From Liopterus haemorrhoidalis (taxonomy: Eukaryota > Arthropoda > Insecta > Coleoptera > Dytiscidae), in assembly GCA_963971575.1 (NCBI GenBank), contig OZ020616.1:4918924-4982923 (forward strand): DNA of 64,000 nt, written 5' to 3'. Below are positions 9,791 to 21,970 of this stretch, one piece after another. The notes beneath the pieces were generated by a model. That model did no database searches. It worked only from the letters and a program-made list of their open reading frames with translations, and was not told the DNA's origin. A program made the translations under genes and the position numbers. Numbering within the stretch: the first letter of the stretch is position 1; each line of letters starts with the position of its first letter.

Positions 9791-10203
9791 GAATTCAACA
9801 GAATACTGGATGTCTAAGACATTTTTTTTTCCCTATAGTCACATCAAAATCAACAGATTTTTGATAATCATTTTTATTGGATATTTGAGTACTAAGAGCT
9901 TCCATTTTATTTGTTTAAATTAAAATTTAATAATTTGCAAATATTACGTCATAGGAAAATGTAAATTAAAAAATCCTAGCGATTTTTTCGCACTTTACTT
10001 CGTACCCAAGTCTTCATTAAATTAATAAGAAATATATTGATAAATGTCTTCTATAGCGGATTCATATTAAATATACGTTCTCTATAAAGATTTAAATTAA
10101 TTTTATTATTCGACCACTCACAAATTACAGAAAATCATAAATATATATTGATTTAGATTTAACTAAATAACAATTTTTGTTATAAAGTGATACAAGTACA
10201 TAT
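9791..10203. other. AT-rich gap
   Basis: Nothing recognised beyond possible body sequence of the relic terminus at 9733. Confidence 0.5.
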
Positions 10204-10700
10204 TTGCAGAATTTCGTCGTGGTCGTGCGTCCGTCTGTGATGATTCTCGTGAAGGTCAACCAAAATCGTTTGTGATTCAAAAAAACATCGATGCTGTGCG
10301 CAAAATGATTGAAGAAAATCGGCATGTGACTTACCGTGAGATAGGGGCATCCTTTGGCATATCGCAGACTGCAATACATTCGATTTTGCATGAACATTTA
10401 GCCATGAAAAAGATGTGTTCCTGATGGATTCCGCATAATTTGATCGAATCTCATATGTCAAAAAAAGACTCTTGTTGATTGGTGTAAAGCAATGTTAAAA
10501 AAATTCAACCTAGGCACTGCAAAATCCGCATACAAGATCGTTACGGGTGACGAAACTTAGTTTTATTCATATGAACCGGAAAATAAGCAACAATCCACTA
10601 TTTGGGTCCTCCAAGATGACCCGAAACCCACAAAAGTTCGTTCACGAAGCACTTCCTAGAAAATGATCTCTTGTTTCTTTGGTTGCACTGGACATGTCGA
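10204..10700 (+). pseudogene. Mariner A internal transposase fragment
   Basis: The frame begins FAEFRRGRASV and continues through the second helix-turn-helix (VTYREIGASFGISQTAIHS) and HEHLAMKKMCS. After frameshifts it reaches GDET, the first catalytic aspartate, followed by an in-frame stop. Both element ends are missing. Confidence 0.85.
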
Positions 10701-11314
10701 CAGACGAATTTGGAGATATTTATTAGTGGAGGTCAGAAGTCACCAAGGACTGTAGGGCAGATGATAAACAATATCCTAAACATCCTAATGAATCTACCTA
10801 CGTATATTTTGTAAGTAAAAAAAAAGCTTTGGTCTTAGATAGAAATATCAAACAGCGAGGGAAATAAAAACAAACAAAAAATATGTACTTAGGAGTACAA
10901 ACATTTCTTACAAGCTGTAGTTAAATAAAAATGTGTATTTTCCTGTTACTTGTCAGATAAGCGCAAGTTATTTTTATACATTTATCAAAGGAATGAGAGA
11001 AAATTAAATTACTCTATAAAAAGATTCCCTCAAGGCGCTCTCCCAAATAATGTATTCACTCCAGATTAATCAAATTTTTTAAATACTTCTACACGTTCCA
11101 ACTAAATTATCTCATATATGGTGTATTCATATAATAAACATAACACAACAATGTAATTACTTTCTATATATCTATCACTCATTGATATATTTGTAAGCAT
11201 ATATTAATAAAATATATGCTTAACCCGTATACCCGTACTTCTTACAGTTTTTGTATATTTTTGCTGTAATGTAAGAATAAGACATGCAGGCAGATAGACA
11301 GACTTATTAATAAA
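10701..11314. other. Unassigned AT-rich gap
   Basis: No gene or repeat recognised. A short GACA-like run occurs at about 11291-11304, next to the following GACA element. Confidence 0.5.
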
Positions 11315-11869
11315 ATTGATGTGAAGTGTGAATATTCACACATTTCAGGGTTTCGCAGGTATATAATAAGTGAAGGCGGTATGCTGAGTGTGTAGGACAA
11401 ATTTTACTTTGTAGTAATCACGGCAAAATGAACGATATTTTTAAAATAATTTATCGTCTGTTAATCATATAATAAGACTGGTTATTAAATTTACGCTCTT
11501 AAAAATTAAATACAACATTTGTCAAAATATAACTAGAATTTTGACAAAATAATTTCAACATAATAAAAATGCAAAAAAAAACAGAAAAAATAAAATTCAC
11601 TCTGTACTCCAGACACCAGAGCTCTAACCCATTACGCTATCGCACGCCTTGCATGTGAGTGTCTTACATTGGTATAACTTTTTTACTTTGTGAACCAAAA
11701 ACCACAAAAAATGCGTTATTTTCCGAAAACATAATCTGATCAAAAATTCCTGTTGTACTATTTCGGTTCACACAAATATACATTACTTAGAATTTTTTTA
11801 GATTTTTAGTTTAAACCATCTGGGCTACAGGGTGTGGGACAAAATTTTTGTCATACCTACAAAACCCTA
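11315..11869 (+). mobile_element. GACA element, copy 4, internally deleted (type A)
   Basis: Its 5' half is nearly identical to copy 1. A deletion at about 11850 joins GTGTGGGACAAAATTTTTG directly to the terminus TCATACCTACAAAACCCTA, removing the microsatellite. The tRNA-like cassette keeps the A-box side but has lost the B-box side. Possible target duplication: ATAAA. Confidence 0.75.
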
Positions 11870-12427
11870 ATAAAAGAGATGATGGACGACGAACAGTACA
11901 ACTGAGTGAAGGCCTATAACTTGTAAAATGGTCCCGGACGACGTAATTCATCAAGAGGCATCGTAAATGCTGCAGGAAAACAGTGGACTGGTTTACCTAA
12001 AGATCAACTGTGGTGAAACAATCTAAAGACTTACGACTCATGCGCCTTGTCCGATATTGGATCAAATAGCGTAAATAGCAGCAGAAGAAATAAAAACTGT
12101 CTTGTTTTTTAAATTGGTAAGATCCATAGTCAGGGAAGTCTCAAGTTGAACTGAATAGATGAGCGTGGCTATTGTGTTAACAAGGTAGAAGATTCCTTAG
12201 AATAACCGACTGTGTGAAAGTGCACATGACTGCCTCTTAAAGCTAATGATCAGTTCTGATTCACGTTAGTTCAAGCGGCTCTCTGTGCACTGATTCAAAT
12301 AACAATACTACCTTAAGTACGAGCCTCTCAAATTGATTCTAACAGATATTCACCAAGATACTGGCCCATACAAAATTCTTGTACGAGATAAACAGAATGA
12401 TCAAATTGTAAAATAAATTATTCATAT
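11870..12427. other. Unassigned, less AT-rich stretch
   Basis: Composition differs from the surroundings and frames are broken everywhere. It could be a decayed coding fragment, but I cannot name it. Confidence 0.4.
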
Positions 12428-12500
12428 TGTTTTATTTTTGGAGTTTTGTAGGTATAACCACAAAAAATCATGTATGTATCTGTCTGTCTGTCTGTTTGTA
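12428..12500 (-). mobile_element. GACA-type 3' terminus, divergent
   Basis: GGAGTTTTGTAGGTATAACC followed by a TCTG run at about 12477-12497 matches, in inverse orientation, the microsatellite-plus-terminus arrangement of the GACA elements. Confidence 0.55.
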
Positions 12501-13620
12501 ATTCAAATCTAATTTTGTCCGGATTTAATTCGGATTTGATTCAAATCTAATTTGTCATTAGTATCCCTCCGCCAATGTCACTTAAGTTACATTACGCTCA
12601 AAACATTCAGTTATAAAGTGAAACAGTACATAGTGATACAGTTAGTAAAAATCTAGGACAGCAGAAGCCGAAAGGCTCGAAGTAAGCTTAAAGGAGTTTG
12701 TGTAAAAAAGACTTTATATCTATCATGTTACGTTGTAATAGCAATATTTCCTAATATACCGTGCCAATGACGTCATTGGCCAGTTAAAGACGTCATGGTC
12801 CATTTTACGTGACCAAACCTGTCATTGGCCAGTCGTTATTAACACTGCCCGCCATTCAGTCATTGGACGTAACATATTTATATCAAATTAAAAATTGTGA
12901 TTTTATTGTAATCGATCATCGTAAATCGGTGTTGGTTTACATTGGATTTTGTCCCTGATTTTTGTAAAATAACTATCATGTAACCCAGGTTTATTACGGA
13001 TAATGACTGAGAGCCCCTGAGATAATGAATCGCAATTAACGTTCTAGTCTGCACAGGAAACACAATTTGCTATAATTTCACAAGTTTACTAGTAAAATTA
13101 TAATTTATTGACCAGAAAATCATACTTCTACACTTAAAACTGGTATTACCTGAACTTACAAGATTAATAACAAGTAAATCTATCCTGACATTTATGACCC
13201 GTTCATAATTACCTCAGATTTATATAATGAGATAAAACTACATTAAGAATTTATGTACAATATGTTAGTACATCGTCGTCATCATCAAACCTGGTCCATC
13301 ATCGAGTGATTTTGGAGTACCTACGAAAAGAGCATAGGCTGTCAATAAAATATTGCCATCTAACTCGTCTATTTGCAACTGGATTCAAATCAGTAATAGC
13401 CCGGGAGGCACCGTTGTATTTTTGATGGTCATTTCATCTCGCTTATTTTTTTTTTTTGTAATTGATAGTTTAGATATGGCTAATAATCGAAACAAGCGTC
13501 ATCGTGGTGGGGCTGGTCGTGAGAAAATGCACATCTTGTAAAAAAAGATATCCAAAAGTCGTTTCAAGCCAGTTGAAATTTGCACAGTTATTGTTTAAGT
13601 GATAATAATAATAATAAAAA
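12501..13620. other. Unassigned; short GTCATTGGCC repeats
   Basis: GTCATTGGCCAGT occurs at about 12773 and 12820, with related GTCATGGTCC and GTCATTGGAC between and after. A TAA run at about 13603-13618 abuts the next GACA element. No gene seen. Confidence 0.45.
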
Positions 13621-14617
13621 AGTTGATGTGAAGTGTGAATTTTCACACATTTCTGGGTTTTGCAGGTATGTAGTAACTGAATGATGATTATTTGGGACGC
13701 CAAAACAAATGTTATGTCAAAATATTTTTTTATGAATTTTAATTCGAATGCCTAATACCATTATTTAAGTTTCTAAATATGTGTAGTATTTTTTTTTTAT
13801 GTATATAGCAAGGTTCATTAAGATTTTGAAAATTGCGCCTATGGCTTCCATTGGTTGCTTAAATCATAAGCCCCGCCCTCTGATTTCGTCAAACAGAATT
13901 AAATTATAATTTCAACACTTCCCACTGGTTATTAAATTTACGCTTTTAAAAATTAAATGCAACATTTACCAAAATATAACTAGAATTTTGACAAAATAAT
14001 TTAAACAAAATAAAAATGCTAAAAAAAAACAGAAAAAATAAAATTAACAGGATTCGAACTTTAGTTTGCAAATTAAGTTACATTATTAAGAGCACGTCAA
14101 AACCAACTACGCTACTAGAGCTACTGATCTGGAAGAGCTACCAGAGCTACATACCGAATTAAATATTTAACATATTTTAGTTAAAAATACTATTCCGGTT
14201 CACACTAATGTACATTATTTAGAATTTTTTTAAATTTTTAGTTTAAACCATCTGGGCTAGAGGGTGGGGGACAAAATTTTTTTTTGCACAATTTTGGCAA
14301 AAATCCCTTCAAAATAATTTATTTTGCAAAAATAAAATTTTGACCGTTAATTCACGTAATAAGGGCTTTCATTTATTACCCTACTCAGAATTTTTAAAAA
14401 ATATATTTTTTTTCGATGAGCACATATTTGGTTATATTTTTAGGGGGATATGTTTTAGTATTTTTTCTATGTGCGGGTCAAAGAGTTGTATAAGCATGCC
14501 AAATTTCAACTCTCTAGGTTTAGCCGTTTGGCTACAATTTTTAACGAACAGACAGACAGACAGACAGACGACAAAATGACGGTATAAGGGTTTTTTGGTC
14601 ATACCTACAAAACCCTA
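13621..14617 (+). mobile_element. GACA element, copy 5 (type B, clearest tRNA-like cassette)
   Basis: Complete copy with a short GACA run at about 14549-14569. On the minus strand at about 14050-14113 it has TAGCGTAGTTGG (fits the RNA polymerase III A-box TRGCNNAGTNGG) and, about 40 bases on, AGTTCGAATCC (fits the B-box GGTTCGANTCC but for one base). The spacing is that of a tRNA gene. The cassette sequence differs from copies 1-3. Confidence 0.75.
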
Positions 14618-15015
14618 AAAAAAGTCAGCTGCGTGCGTAGTGGGGGATTATACGTCAGTCGCTTGCATAAACCTGTCAGAAAAAAAAAATGATGTAAAGT
14701 CATTTCAAATTCAATGAAATTTATACATCGAACTTGTTATATAATTATAATAATAAAAACAACAATCAGATGTTTGCACAATGGGGGTAAGACCGTCAGC
14801 TGAGGGATTATAATTGCTCAGCGGGTATTTAGCCTAAGCATTTTATAATGTAGTCAATGATGTAACTGACGATCTTTACCCCGTTATGTCGGCAGCTGAC
14901 GATCATTTTTATTTATTATAATATGTAAACTATTCATTATAAAAATTTCAAGTGGCTTGAAATCAATTTAGATATAATTTCATTGTCATTGTCAAAAAAT
15001 CGATTAAACGATCGT
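14618..15015. other. Unassigned stretch with GTCAGCTG motifs
   Basis: GTCAGCTG or its inverse occurs at about 14625, 14797 and 14893, next to GACGATC/GACCGTC. This may be a small decayed inverted-repeat element. No gene seen. Confidence 0.4.
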
Positions 15016-15640
15016 GTTGTTCTCCATATTTCTTTCCATGGTGTTCTGTCCTTTGTATATTTTTTTATATCCTCCCACTTTCTGCCTCTCTTCGTTGCAG
15101 CTTGTTTTGTTTCTTGGTGCTAGGTTTTTCTTGGTCTTCCTGGTCTAAGTTTCTTCACTGCTCTTGCTTCAAAAACTTTTTTTTACTATTTTGTCTTCAC
15201 TCATTCTGTGTATATGTCCCAGCCATCTTAACTGTCCTTTTTCTATTACTGTCTATACTGGTTTTGTGTCCAACTTTTCTCTAAATACTTCATTTCTTAT
15301 TCTGTCCAATTTTGTTTTACCTTCAATTTTCCTTAAAAATCTCATTTCGGAGCTTCTTATTTTGGATCTGTGTGTCTCTATAGTGGTCCAGGATTCTGAG
15401 GAATATGTCAAAATCGGTTGTCACTTTTTGAAGATCTCTACCTTGATATTAGTTGGTGTTTCTTTTTTAGTTAGGAACGATGTTTTGATGCTTTTGAACA
15501 ATTTTCCTGCTGCACCTACCCTTTCCATAATTTCTTCATCCATTTTTCCATATTCAGAGAAAAATGTGCTTAGCTATTTATATTTTCCTACCTGTTCTAT
15601 TATTTTGTCATCTATTTTTATTTTGTGTTGCATATTTTGT
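15016..15640 (-). pseudogene. RTE-like LINE, C-terminal end
   Basis: Minus-strand reading with several stops and frameshifts gives MERVGAAGKLFKSIKTSFL, then EIFKKV, HRSKIRSSEMRFLRKIEGKT, DRIRNEVFREKL, GQLRWLGHIHRMSEDKI, PGRPRKT and RKWEDIKKYTKDR. This series is typical of the end of RTE/BovB-type endonuclease-reverse transcriptase proteins of arthropods. The catalytic core and 5' part are absent. Confidence 0.85.
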
Positions 15641-15965
15641 TATAAACTATAAATAATTAATCCATATTGAATTCTTACAAATTTGATAGATGATTTAAAG
15701 TTTTCTTGAGTTGAAATTACATTCTGGCAGAACTGTGGAGCTAACAATGATATTAGCTCCAGTAGTCTGAACATGAATTCGCGTTCAACTCAATGAAATA
15801 ATCTGATTGGTGGGTACCGGACTGTTACATGTTATTTCAAAGATGACATCATTTAAATTAATACATCACTCTGCCTAAATAAAGAGACAATTTCATTAAT
15901 TATTCCAAAAATACTATAGAAACTTTTATAAAACAAACTGTCTTAAAGTTCTGGGTGTGTCTTTA
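15641..15965. other. Unassigned; small hairpin near 15740
   Basis: GAGCTAACAATGATATTAGCTC forms an imperfect short hairpin. Nothing else recognised. Confidence 0.4.
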
Positions 15966-15973
15966 GTCTATGA

Positions 15974-17446
15974 CACTGGTTCTGAACAGGAGCTCCGCGG
16001 AGCACTGGTGCTCCGCGAGCTTGTTGCAAGTGCTCCGCGAAATTTTTAAATCCGAATTATAGTGTTGACTCCAATCATATCTTATTACCCAGATAGAGCA
16101 TTGACTCTACCGGCCTATATTATTCACTGTGCCAGACATAACTTTGTTTTTGTTTTGTGACAATTAAAACAATTATTTGCTCGTCAGCATTCGCATGTTT
16201 GTGGCGACATTTTCCTTATCTCGCTGTCTGAAGTAAAAATTATTGAAATTTGTTGCGTCGCATTTCTCATTTCAATATTTCAGTGTCTCCGTCAGATCCT
16301 CTGATATAGTCACATTTTATATGTTTTTATTTGGATTATGTTATGTGAGTTCTGTTCATAAGTTATAAGATCTGTAATTCAGGTCTTAGATAACTATCCG
16401 GTAAGGCATTTTTTATTAGTGAATTATTTTTTTATGATACAGGCAAACCTACTCCTTTAGCTCATTCTCTCTTTAGCTCTAAAGTGTGGGGAATCCCGCT
16501 GTAGCTGTAGCCGTTTTACAGATATGAAATAACGGATAATACATGGATTGTACAATAGAGAAAATATTTTAAGATCGCAGCGCTGTTGCGGCATACTTGG
16601 AACTTCCAAAATAGACATTCATTACATATAATCATATGGGGAATAACGTGAATTTTAGTGTTTACTGGTGGTTTTTGTAATTTTGCTACAATATTAATAC
16701 ATGTTTTTATGCAAGGTAATCAGTGAAATATTATAACATCAAATATTAATAAATAAGAATATTTTTAGGCATGTTTTTATTAATTTTTTAGGTTGAAATT
16801 GACCTTTTAGCTTATTTAGGTTAGGTTATTTTTTAGGTTGAAATGGATTTCTTTTAATCCACGAATTACACTCAGGTACACAGCAATAATATTTCGACTT
16901 CGACATGATTTTTGTCTTATCATCCACTTTAATTTAAGGTTATTTTCATTTATTATCACTTGATACCAGTAAAAACAATTTAAAACTGATTTTAAAATAA
17001 TATAAAATAACATACAACTTAACAAAACGTAACAATATAATAAAAATAATAGTAAAATGCAAAAATATATTTTGATCCGATATAACTCAATGTAAAAAGC
17101 GATAGAATGTCTATTTCTGTAGTTGCTTAAAATCTCGACAGATGTCATATCGCTTAGCAATTTTTCCCTATGTTTTACTCGTATTGGATGTATTTTAAAC
17201 TCCTCCAGGGCCGTTTCTACTATTAGGCAAGTTTAGGCGGCTGCCTTGGGCAGCAAAACGGCCGAATAATTCAAAATCAAACAGCGAAAGGTTGTACAAA
17301 TTAGAAAAAAAATCTTATGTTATGTTAAAATGATGAGTTTGTTTTGATGTATTTGTTTGTTTTTTTGCATTTTTGATTTTGGTGCTCCGCGAATTTACCT
17401 TATGGTCAAAAGTGCTCCGTGACTTCAAAAAGGTTAAGAACCACTG
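15974..17446. mobile_element. Non-autonomous hAT element, 1,473 bp, perfect 8-bp duplication
   Basis: GTCTATGA occurs exactly on both sides (15966-15973, 17447-17454). The ends are CACTGGTTCTGAAC and the inverse of CAGTGGTTCTTAAC, the usual hAT terminus style. GTGCTCCGCG motifs sit just inside both ends. No hAT transposase is readable. A second hAT-like terminus (CAGGGCCGTTTCTACTATTA) at about 17206 suggests a fragment of another hAT inside. Confidence 0.85.
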
Positions 17447-17579
17447 GTCTATGAAATATTTGCAATTGTTGGAAGAATCATTGAATGCTTCTCAACTGTA
17501 TATATTCCAATGAAATCAGTTGACATGAAAAAAAAATAATAATAATAATTAACACTATATAGAGAGCAGCATTCCACTC

Positions 17580-17633
17580 TAAGAATTATACAAGAAGGTG
17601 TCCCTCAAGGTCCATTTCTTTACATATTATAGG
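17580..17633 (+). pseudogene. Tiny reverse transcriptase relic
   Basis: LRIIQEGVPQGPFLYIL followed by a stop is the motif B region of a LINE polymerase with three residues deleted after PQG. Only about 18 codons remain. Confidence 0.55.
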
Positions 17634-17908
17634 AGGTATCAATTTTTATTCTTTGCCTCTTTTGAGTACGTCATCCCTAGGGAGGCGCGAGAGCCCCCAC
17701 TTAGTCACTGCTCTCATCATCATTATTATCCTGCATCCGATCGAATCCACTGCTTGATATAGGCCTCCCTTAAAAAATTCCAATTTTTAAGTCTTCTCCA
17801 AAGCTTTTTGTGGTTAGTGCTTTCTCTACATGAATTTAAATATTTTTTTAAAAATACAAAAATTTGGATATCTTTCGAAAATATAATCTGAATAGAAATG
17901 CCTATTAA

Positions 17909-18255
17909 TAGACCGGGAGAGCTCATGACAGTTTTTGGTCTCCGATTTCATACAGCATGCCTTTTGGAGGAGAGAATATTAACCCTGTGACAACAAAAAA
18001 GGGATGGTACTAAACCCCTGCACGCTTTCCGGTCATAGGGAAAATTGCATTTCCACTTGCACAAAAATTTTGTGTTTTTCTCTAATTTAATATTGCTTGC
18101 CCTTTTGTCAAATGAAAGTTAAAACAAATTTAAAGTCTTTTAATTATAGTCCCAAAGGGCTCAAACGGTCACGTGATCTTGTAATAAAAAAATATGATTT
18201 TTCGCGTTTTCATACAGCATGCCGATGAAAAGAATTAAAGTTTGTGCCATAAAAC
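17909..18255 (+). mobile_element. Single arm of foldback 1
   Basis: It starts TAGACCGGGAGAGCTCATGA after TAA and matches the left arm and centre of the foldback at 35960-36526 almost throughout, including GCACGCTTTCCGGTCATAGG. The second arm is not found, and a tandem array follows instead. Confidence 0.75.
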
Positions 18256-18409
18256 CTCTATAAAAAAAATGGCATGCAGCCCTCGTTGGCCCAAGGGTGG
18301 AAAATTTCGGAAAATATTTGTGAAAATTTTAATAAGATTTTACGTGATTTTAAACAATACCAAATAAAGTAAAATGTTAATTTTATAGTGTAAAATGTCC
18401 AAAATTTAA

Positions 18410-18866
18410 ATGGCATGCATGCCGAGGAAGCCCATTACATCATAAATAATAAGAAAAGTTGCAAAAAAAATGAAAAATTTAGGTCATATTATTTTGCATG
18501 CCTTTTTGCATTTCACTAAATTATGTTGTTTTTAGCTCAAATACAAAATGGCATGCATGCCGAGGAAGCCCATCACATTATAAATAATAAGAAAAGTTGT
18601 AAAAAAAATTGGAAAATTTAGGTCATATTATTTTGCATGCCATTTAGCATTTCACTAAATAATGTTGTTTTTAGCTTAAATACAAAATGGATGCATGCCG
18701 AGGAAGCCCATCACATCATACATAATAAGAAAAGTTGTAAAAAAAATTGGAAAATTTAGGTCATATTATTTTGCATTTCACTAAATAATGTTGTTTTTAT
18801 CTTAAATACAAAATGGCATGCATGCTGAGGAAACCCATCACATCATAAATAATAAGAAAAGTTTTT
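18410..18866. repeat. Tandem array, period about 139 bp, about 3.4 units
   Basis: Each unit begins ATGGCATGCATGCCGAGGAA, then CATAAATAATAAGAAAAGTT and GGTCATATTATTTTGCATG. Units start at 18410, 18549, 18688 and 18813; one has lost about 14 bp and the last is cut. GCATGC palindromes recur. The array directly follows the foldback arm and may be part of the same element. Confidence 0.85.
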
Positions 18867-19849
18867 TTTTCAACTTTTCTCAGATTATGTTTTTATTTCG
18901 GTGTATTTTTATAAACTAGTGGTTTTTTGATTTACGATCACTGGTCTCGTTACGGAATAATTAGAAAAATTATATATTAAATTGCACTAGGCCAACATTT
19001 TGCTAGTCACTTATCTCAGTCTAGCAAACGTGAACAACTGCGTGGACGGTTACTTTTCGCGCGCTATATTGTTATTAATTTTGGTTTGAATTCTTTTGTC
19101 AGTAACCCTCATGAGAAATAAGAATTGTTTTAGTTTTTACTTTATATTCATTAAATACATTTATAAGTAAATGTAAGCGAGAGAAAACTAAAGATCTACC
19201 TAAAATCACGTCGCGATCGACTGGTTGGGCGCCCTGCTATATACCATTAACAACAGATCTATTAAAATTATTATGTATTAAATATCTCGAATATATTTCA
19301 TTTCAGCATCACTTTAATATGACATGTATTATGTTGATATCATGTTATTTTCAAATAATGTACATAAGTCGATGAACATGTACAACATATCCTACAAATT
19401 CTGGATCTCTTTGTGACAAACAAATTTCTAAAATATTTGTCGTGGAAACGGAACGGGAGGTAAATACAAAGTGGTGACCCAAATAGTTTCTACAGCGTCT
19501 ATAATATCCTTTAACTTACTTTCTCAGTTAATACTGTATTTTACGAAGCCAGTCAGTATTTTTACCATAAATAACAACCATCTTGGTCTGATAAGTATTT
19601 TCATATCTTCAAATGCTTTCTCGCGATATTTTTCTGTAGGGACTGGTCATGTTTCTTTATCGCTCGTCTTAAGGCGTCCAAAACAGACCAAAAGCAACTG
19701 TTCACGAGCAGTTCGAGATGTATTCGTGAGCATTCGGTGAGCTATTAGCGATCAGTTCCCGAGTTCATTGTCCATATTACATGTTGTAAATAATGAAGTC
19801 ATGTTCGTCATGTAGAAGTTCGCTTAGTTCGGAAATCAGAATAGATGTA
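18867..19849. other. Unassigned stretch
   Basis: No gene, repeat or terminus recognised. Frames near 19471-19740 have no motif I know. Confidence 0.5.
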
Positions 19850-19953
19850 TACTAGCTTCGGCGAATCAACGCACTTACGTCACACGTCACACGATTGCAT
19901 TGTTCCAGACAATACAGTCTGTTACGTCGTGTGACGTAAGTGCATTGAATCGG
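19850..19953. mobile_element. Palindromic MITE, copy 2 (right end lost)
   Basis: TACTAGCTTCGGCGAATCAA and the inner CACTTACGTCACAC match the MITE at 36641-36763. The right arm is readable to TGCATTGAATCGG and then stops. Confidence 0.75.
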
Positions 19954-19976
19954 TAAAACTCATGTGTTCATCGAAA

Positions 19977-20190
19977 CATTTCGATGAGCACATATTTGTT
20001 TATATTTTTAGGGGAATATGTTTTTTAGATGTTTTAGTATTTTTCTTATGTGTTTGTCAAAGAGTTGTATAAGCATGCCAAATTTCAACTTTCTAGGTTT
20101 AGCCTTTAAATTTTTACCGAACAGACAGACAGACAGACAAACGACAAAATGACGGTATAAGGGTTTTTTGGTCATACCTACAACACCCTA
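19977..20190 (+). mobile_element. GACA element, copy 6, 3' 214 bp only
   Basis: The sequence from ATTTCGATGAGCACATATTT to the terminus ACACCCTA matches the 3' part of complete copies. It contains a short GACA run near 20122-20141. The 5' part is absent. Confidence 0.8.
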
Positions 20191-20691
20191 AAAAAAGAGT
20201 GAATGTATTTATTTTTAGTTATACTTTAATCCGCTGAACGTTTTGCTGGTTGCCTAAATAATTTTGTAAATAAACAACAGGCTAATTTTTCATAATTTCA
20301 GTATTTTTCCTCGTGTCACTTCCATTTGTTCGAGAATTTAGCTTAATAATGAATATTCAGGAATCTTAAACAGTAAAAATTTGCATAATTTTGGTCGAAA
20401 ATGATAAATGAGCTACTAAAAAATGAAACCTCCGTTTGGTTCATGTTATTTAGAGACATCACTTAACTTTTTTTCAAAGAAAGAACATTCATAAACTGAC
20501 AAAAGTTTCTGTGACAAATGTCTGGTTAATTTCATTATGTTTTTCCTTTCTTTTCCGTAATTTTTCTAAAAGTTTTGCTTATTATGAAGATATATAAAAC
20601 AGGAAACAATATCATTTAGTCAGTAGCGTACAAAACGGGACTATATTCTAAAACTAGCAGCAAATGTATAAATAAATTCTACCAAACTGTT
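20191..20691. other. AT-rich gap
   Basis: No feature recognised. Confidence 0.5.
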
Positions 20692-20996
20692 TTAACCCCT
20701 TACCTCATAGTGTGCCATATACGGCACATTCCGATTTTTATTTTTTATTTTACTTTTAAAACTGAATCAGAACGTTACTTCATGAATGTTCATATATGCC
20801 ACATACACAGCTATGGATCTTGCAGTATCTTAAGTAATAGGCTGCAATAGATTTGAGGATATCAAGCAGAATTTGCACTTCAACGATAACTCTTTCTCTG
20901 TCTCAATTTATTGAGAAAGGACAACTAGAAGATACGATCTTTTCTTTCAAAAATTCGAGGGGGACTACTTTTAATCCCTAATGAAGAGCACTTAGC

Positions 20997-21876
20997 AATA
21001 GGGGATAGGCATGATTTTTTTAAAATTTTTTATTATATTCCTCTTGTTGCATATAAACATAAAAAACAGTTTTTAATTTTTTTTTTTTTTAATTTGAAGG
21101 CTTAAAAAAATCATAAATGTATGTAGCGCGCGAAAACGACGTGTGACGTCATACCCTTCTAACTGCCACATGACACTACTAGTCTACCCAGCGTACATAG
21201 TCCGTTATGAACTTATTTGTTTGTATAACTTTTATAGGTTATGTAAAGTTAGAGTGATTTTAATTAAAATAAAGTTTAATTCTATAAAAACAATTTATAC
21301 ATGTTTACCGAATTAAATTTTATATTAAAATATATAAAATATGGAAGATCCAGGCCCCAGTACTTCGAAACATAGTCGAAAATATTGTTTAGTACCAATG
21401 TGCACAAATAGTTCAATTAGAAATCCGAAAAAATAATTTATATCATTACCTGATGACGAAAAACAACAGAAAAGCTATGAGGCGAAATAAAACCGATATT
21501 TCAGAAAAAAGTAAACTTTATGTTTGTGAAGACCATTTTAATGTGAGTACATATATTTTATAAATTATTTTAATAATAAATGCGTGAAAAATTGTTTAAA
21601 AACAAATACAAAACTCTCAAACAATACAATATAAACACGTAAACATTATGTTTTGTCTGTATCTGTGACGTCAAACCCTTACAGTCTCAGTCGTATCTAC
21701 TCGGCAACCTTCGCGGCGTAGTCGGCTTATTTCAAATTTACAATATTTTAATTAAAAAATTTGGCTATAATATTAATTAAAATGTGATTTTTGTTGTGTT
21801 ATGTGACATAACTAACATTAAAATATCAAAAAAATTTAGTTTTAAGGAAATATAAATTTTATGCGTATCCCCTATT
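20997..21876 (+). mobile_element. THAP-domain DNA transposon, copy B (880 bp)
   Basis: Ends are AATAGGGGATAGGCATGA and the inverse of AATAGGGGATACGCAT. It interrupts the piggyBac codons GCA ATT GAC (AID of LAIDEQ) exactly, so the empty site is AATT with nothing lost. It is nearly identical to copy C at 46783 and longer at the end of its exon than copy A. Confidence 0.9.
21341..21542 (+). pseudogene. THAP zinc-finger exon with splice donor (copy B)
   Basis: The ATG at 21341 opens MEDPGPSTSKHSRKYC. The C2CH zinc ligands are visible: C16 and C21 (C-x4-C), then CEDH near the end. FISLP matches the conserved THAP block. A TAA interrupts just before FISLP, and about 20 bases that include the LWLEA codons of copy A are deleted. 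The exon ends with a clean GTGAGT donor at 21543, so this was the first exon of a spliced gene, presumably a transposase. No catalytic exon remains. Confidence 0.8.
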
Positions 21877-21970
21877 GACGAGCAAATAATACGGAATCAT
21901 TTTCTTTTGTAACGTAATGTAAAATCATAATGTTCCATGTGTGGCACAAACTCTAAATTATTAATTTAAT

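Larger units (their letters stand above)
20692..21970 (+). mobile_element. piggyBac-like relic interrupted by THAP copy B
   Basis: TTAACCCCTTACC at 20692 has the TTAA target and CCC start of piggyBac elements. Subterminal GTGCCATATACGGCAC (about 20713) and GTTCCATGTGTGGCAC (about 21931) are inverted counterparts. Between them are pieces of piggyBac transposase: NRFEDIKQNLHFNDNSF near 20850 and NEEHLAIDEQII, the latter split by THAP copy B. The DEQ block lies in the conserved transposase core. Most of the gene is deleted and the right boundary is approximate. Confidence 0.75.

Noticed and set aside
12770..12860. Regulatory array of GTCATTGGCC motifs
   Set aside because: Only two exact copies with irregular spacing and no adjacent gene.
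14050..14113. Functional tRNA gene
   Set aside because: A- and B-boxes are recognisable, but no acceptor stem can be paired by eye and the segment lies inside a transposon; called a tRNA-like cassette only.
15102..15652. Plus-strand frames rich in Leu and Phe resembling membrane proteins
   Set aside because: They are the reverse of the RTE-like LINE C-terminus.
16816..17160. A 114-codon minus-strand frame inside the hAT element
   Set aside because: Low-complexity, hydrophobic and without any transposase motif; consistent with chance in AT-rich DNA.
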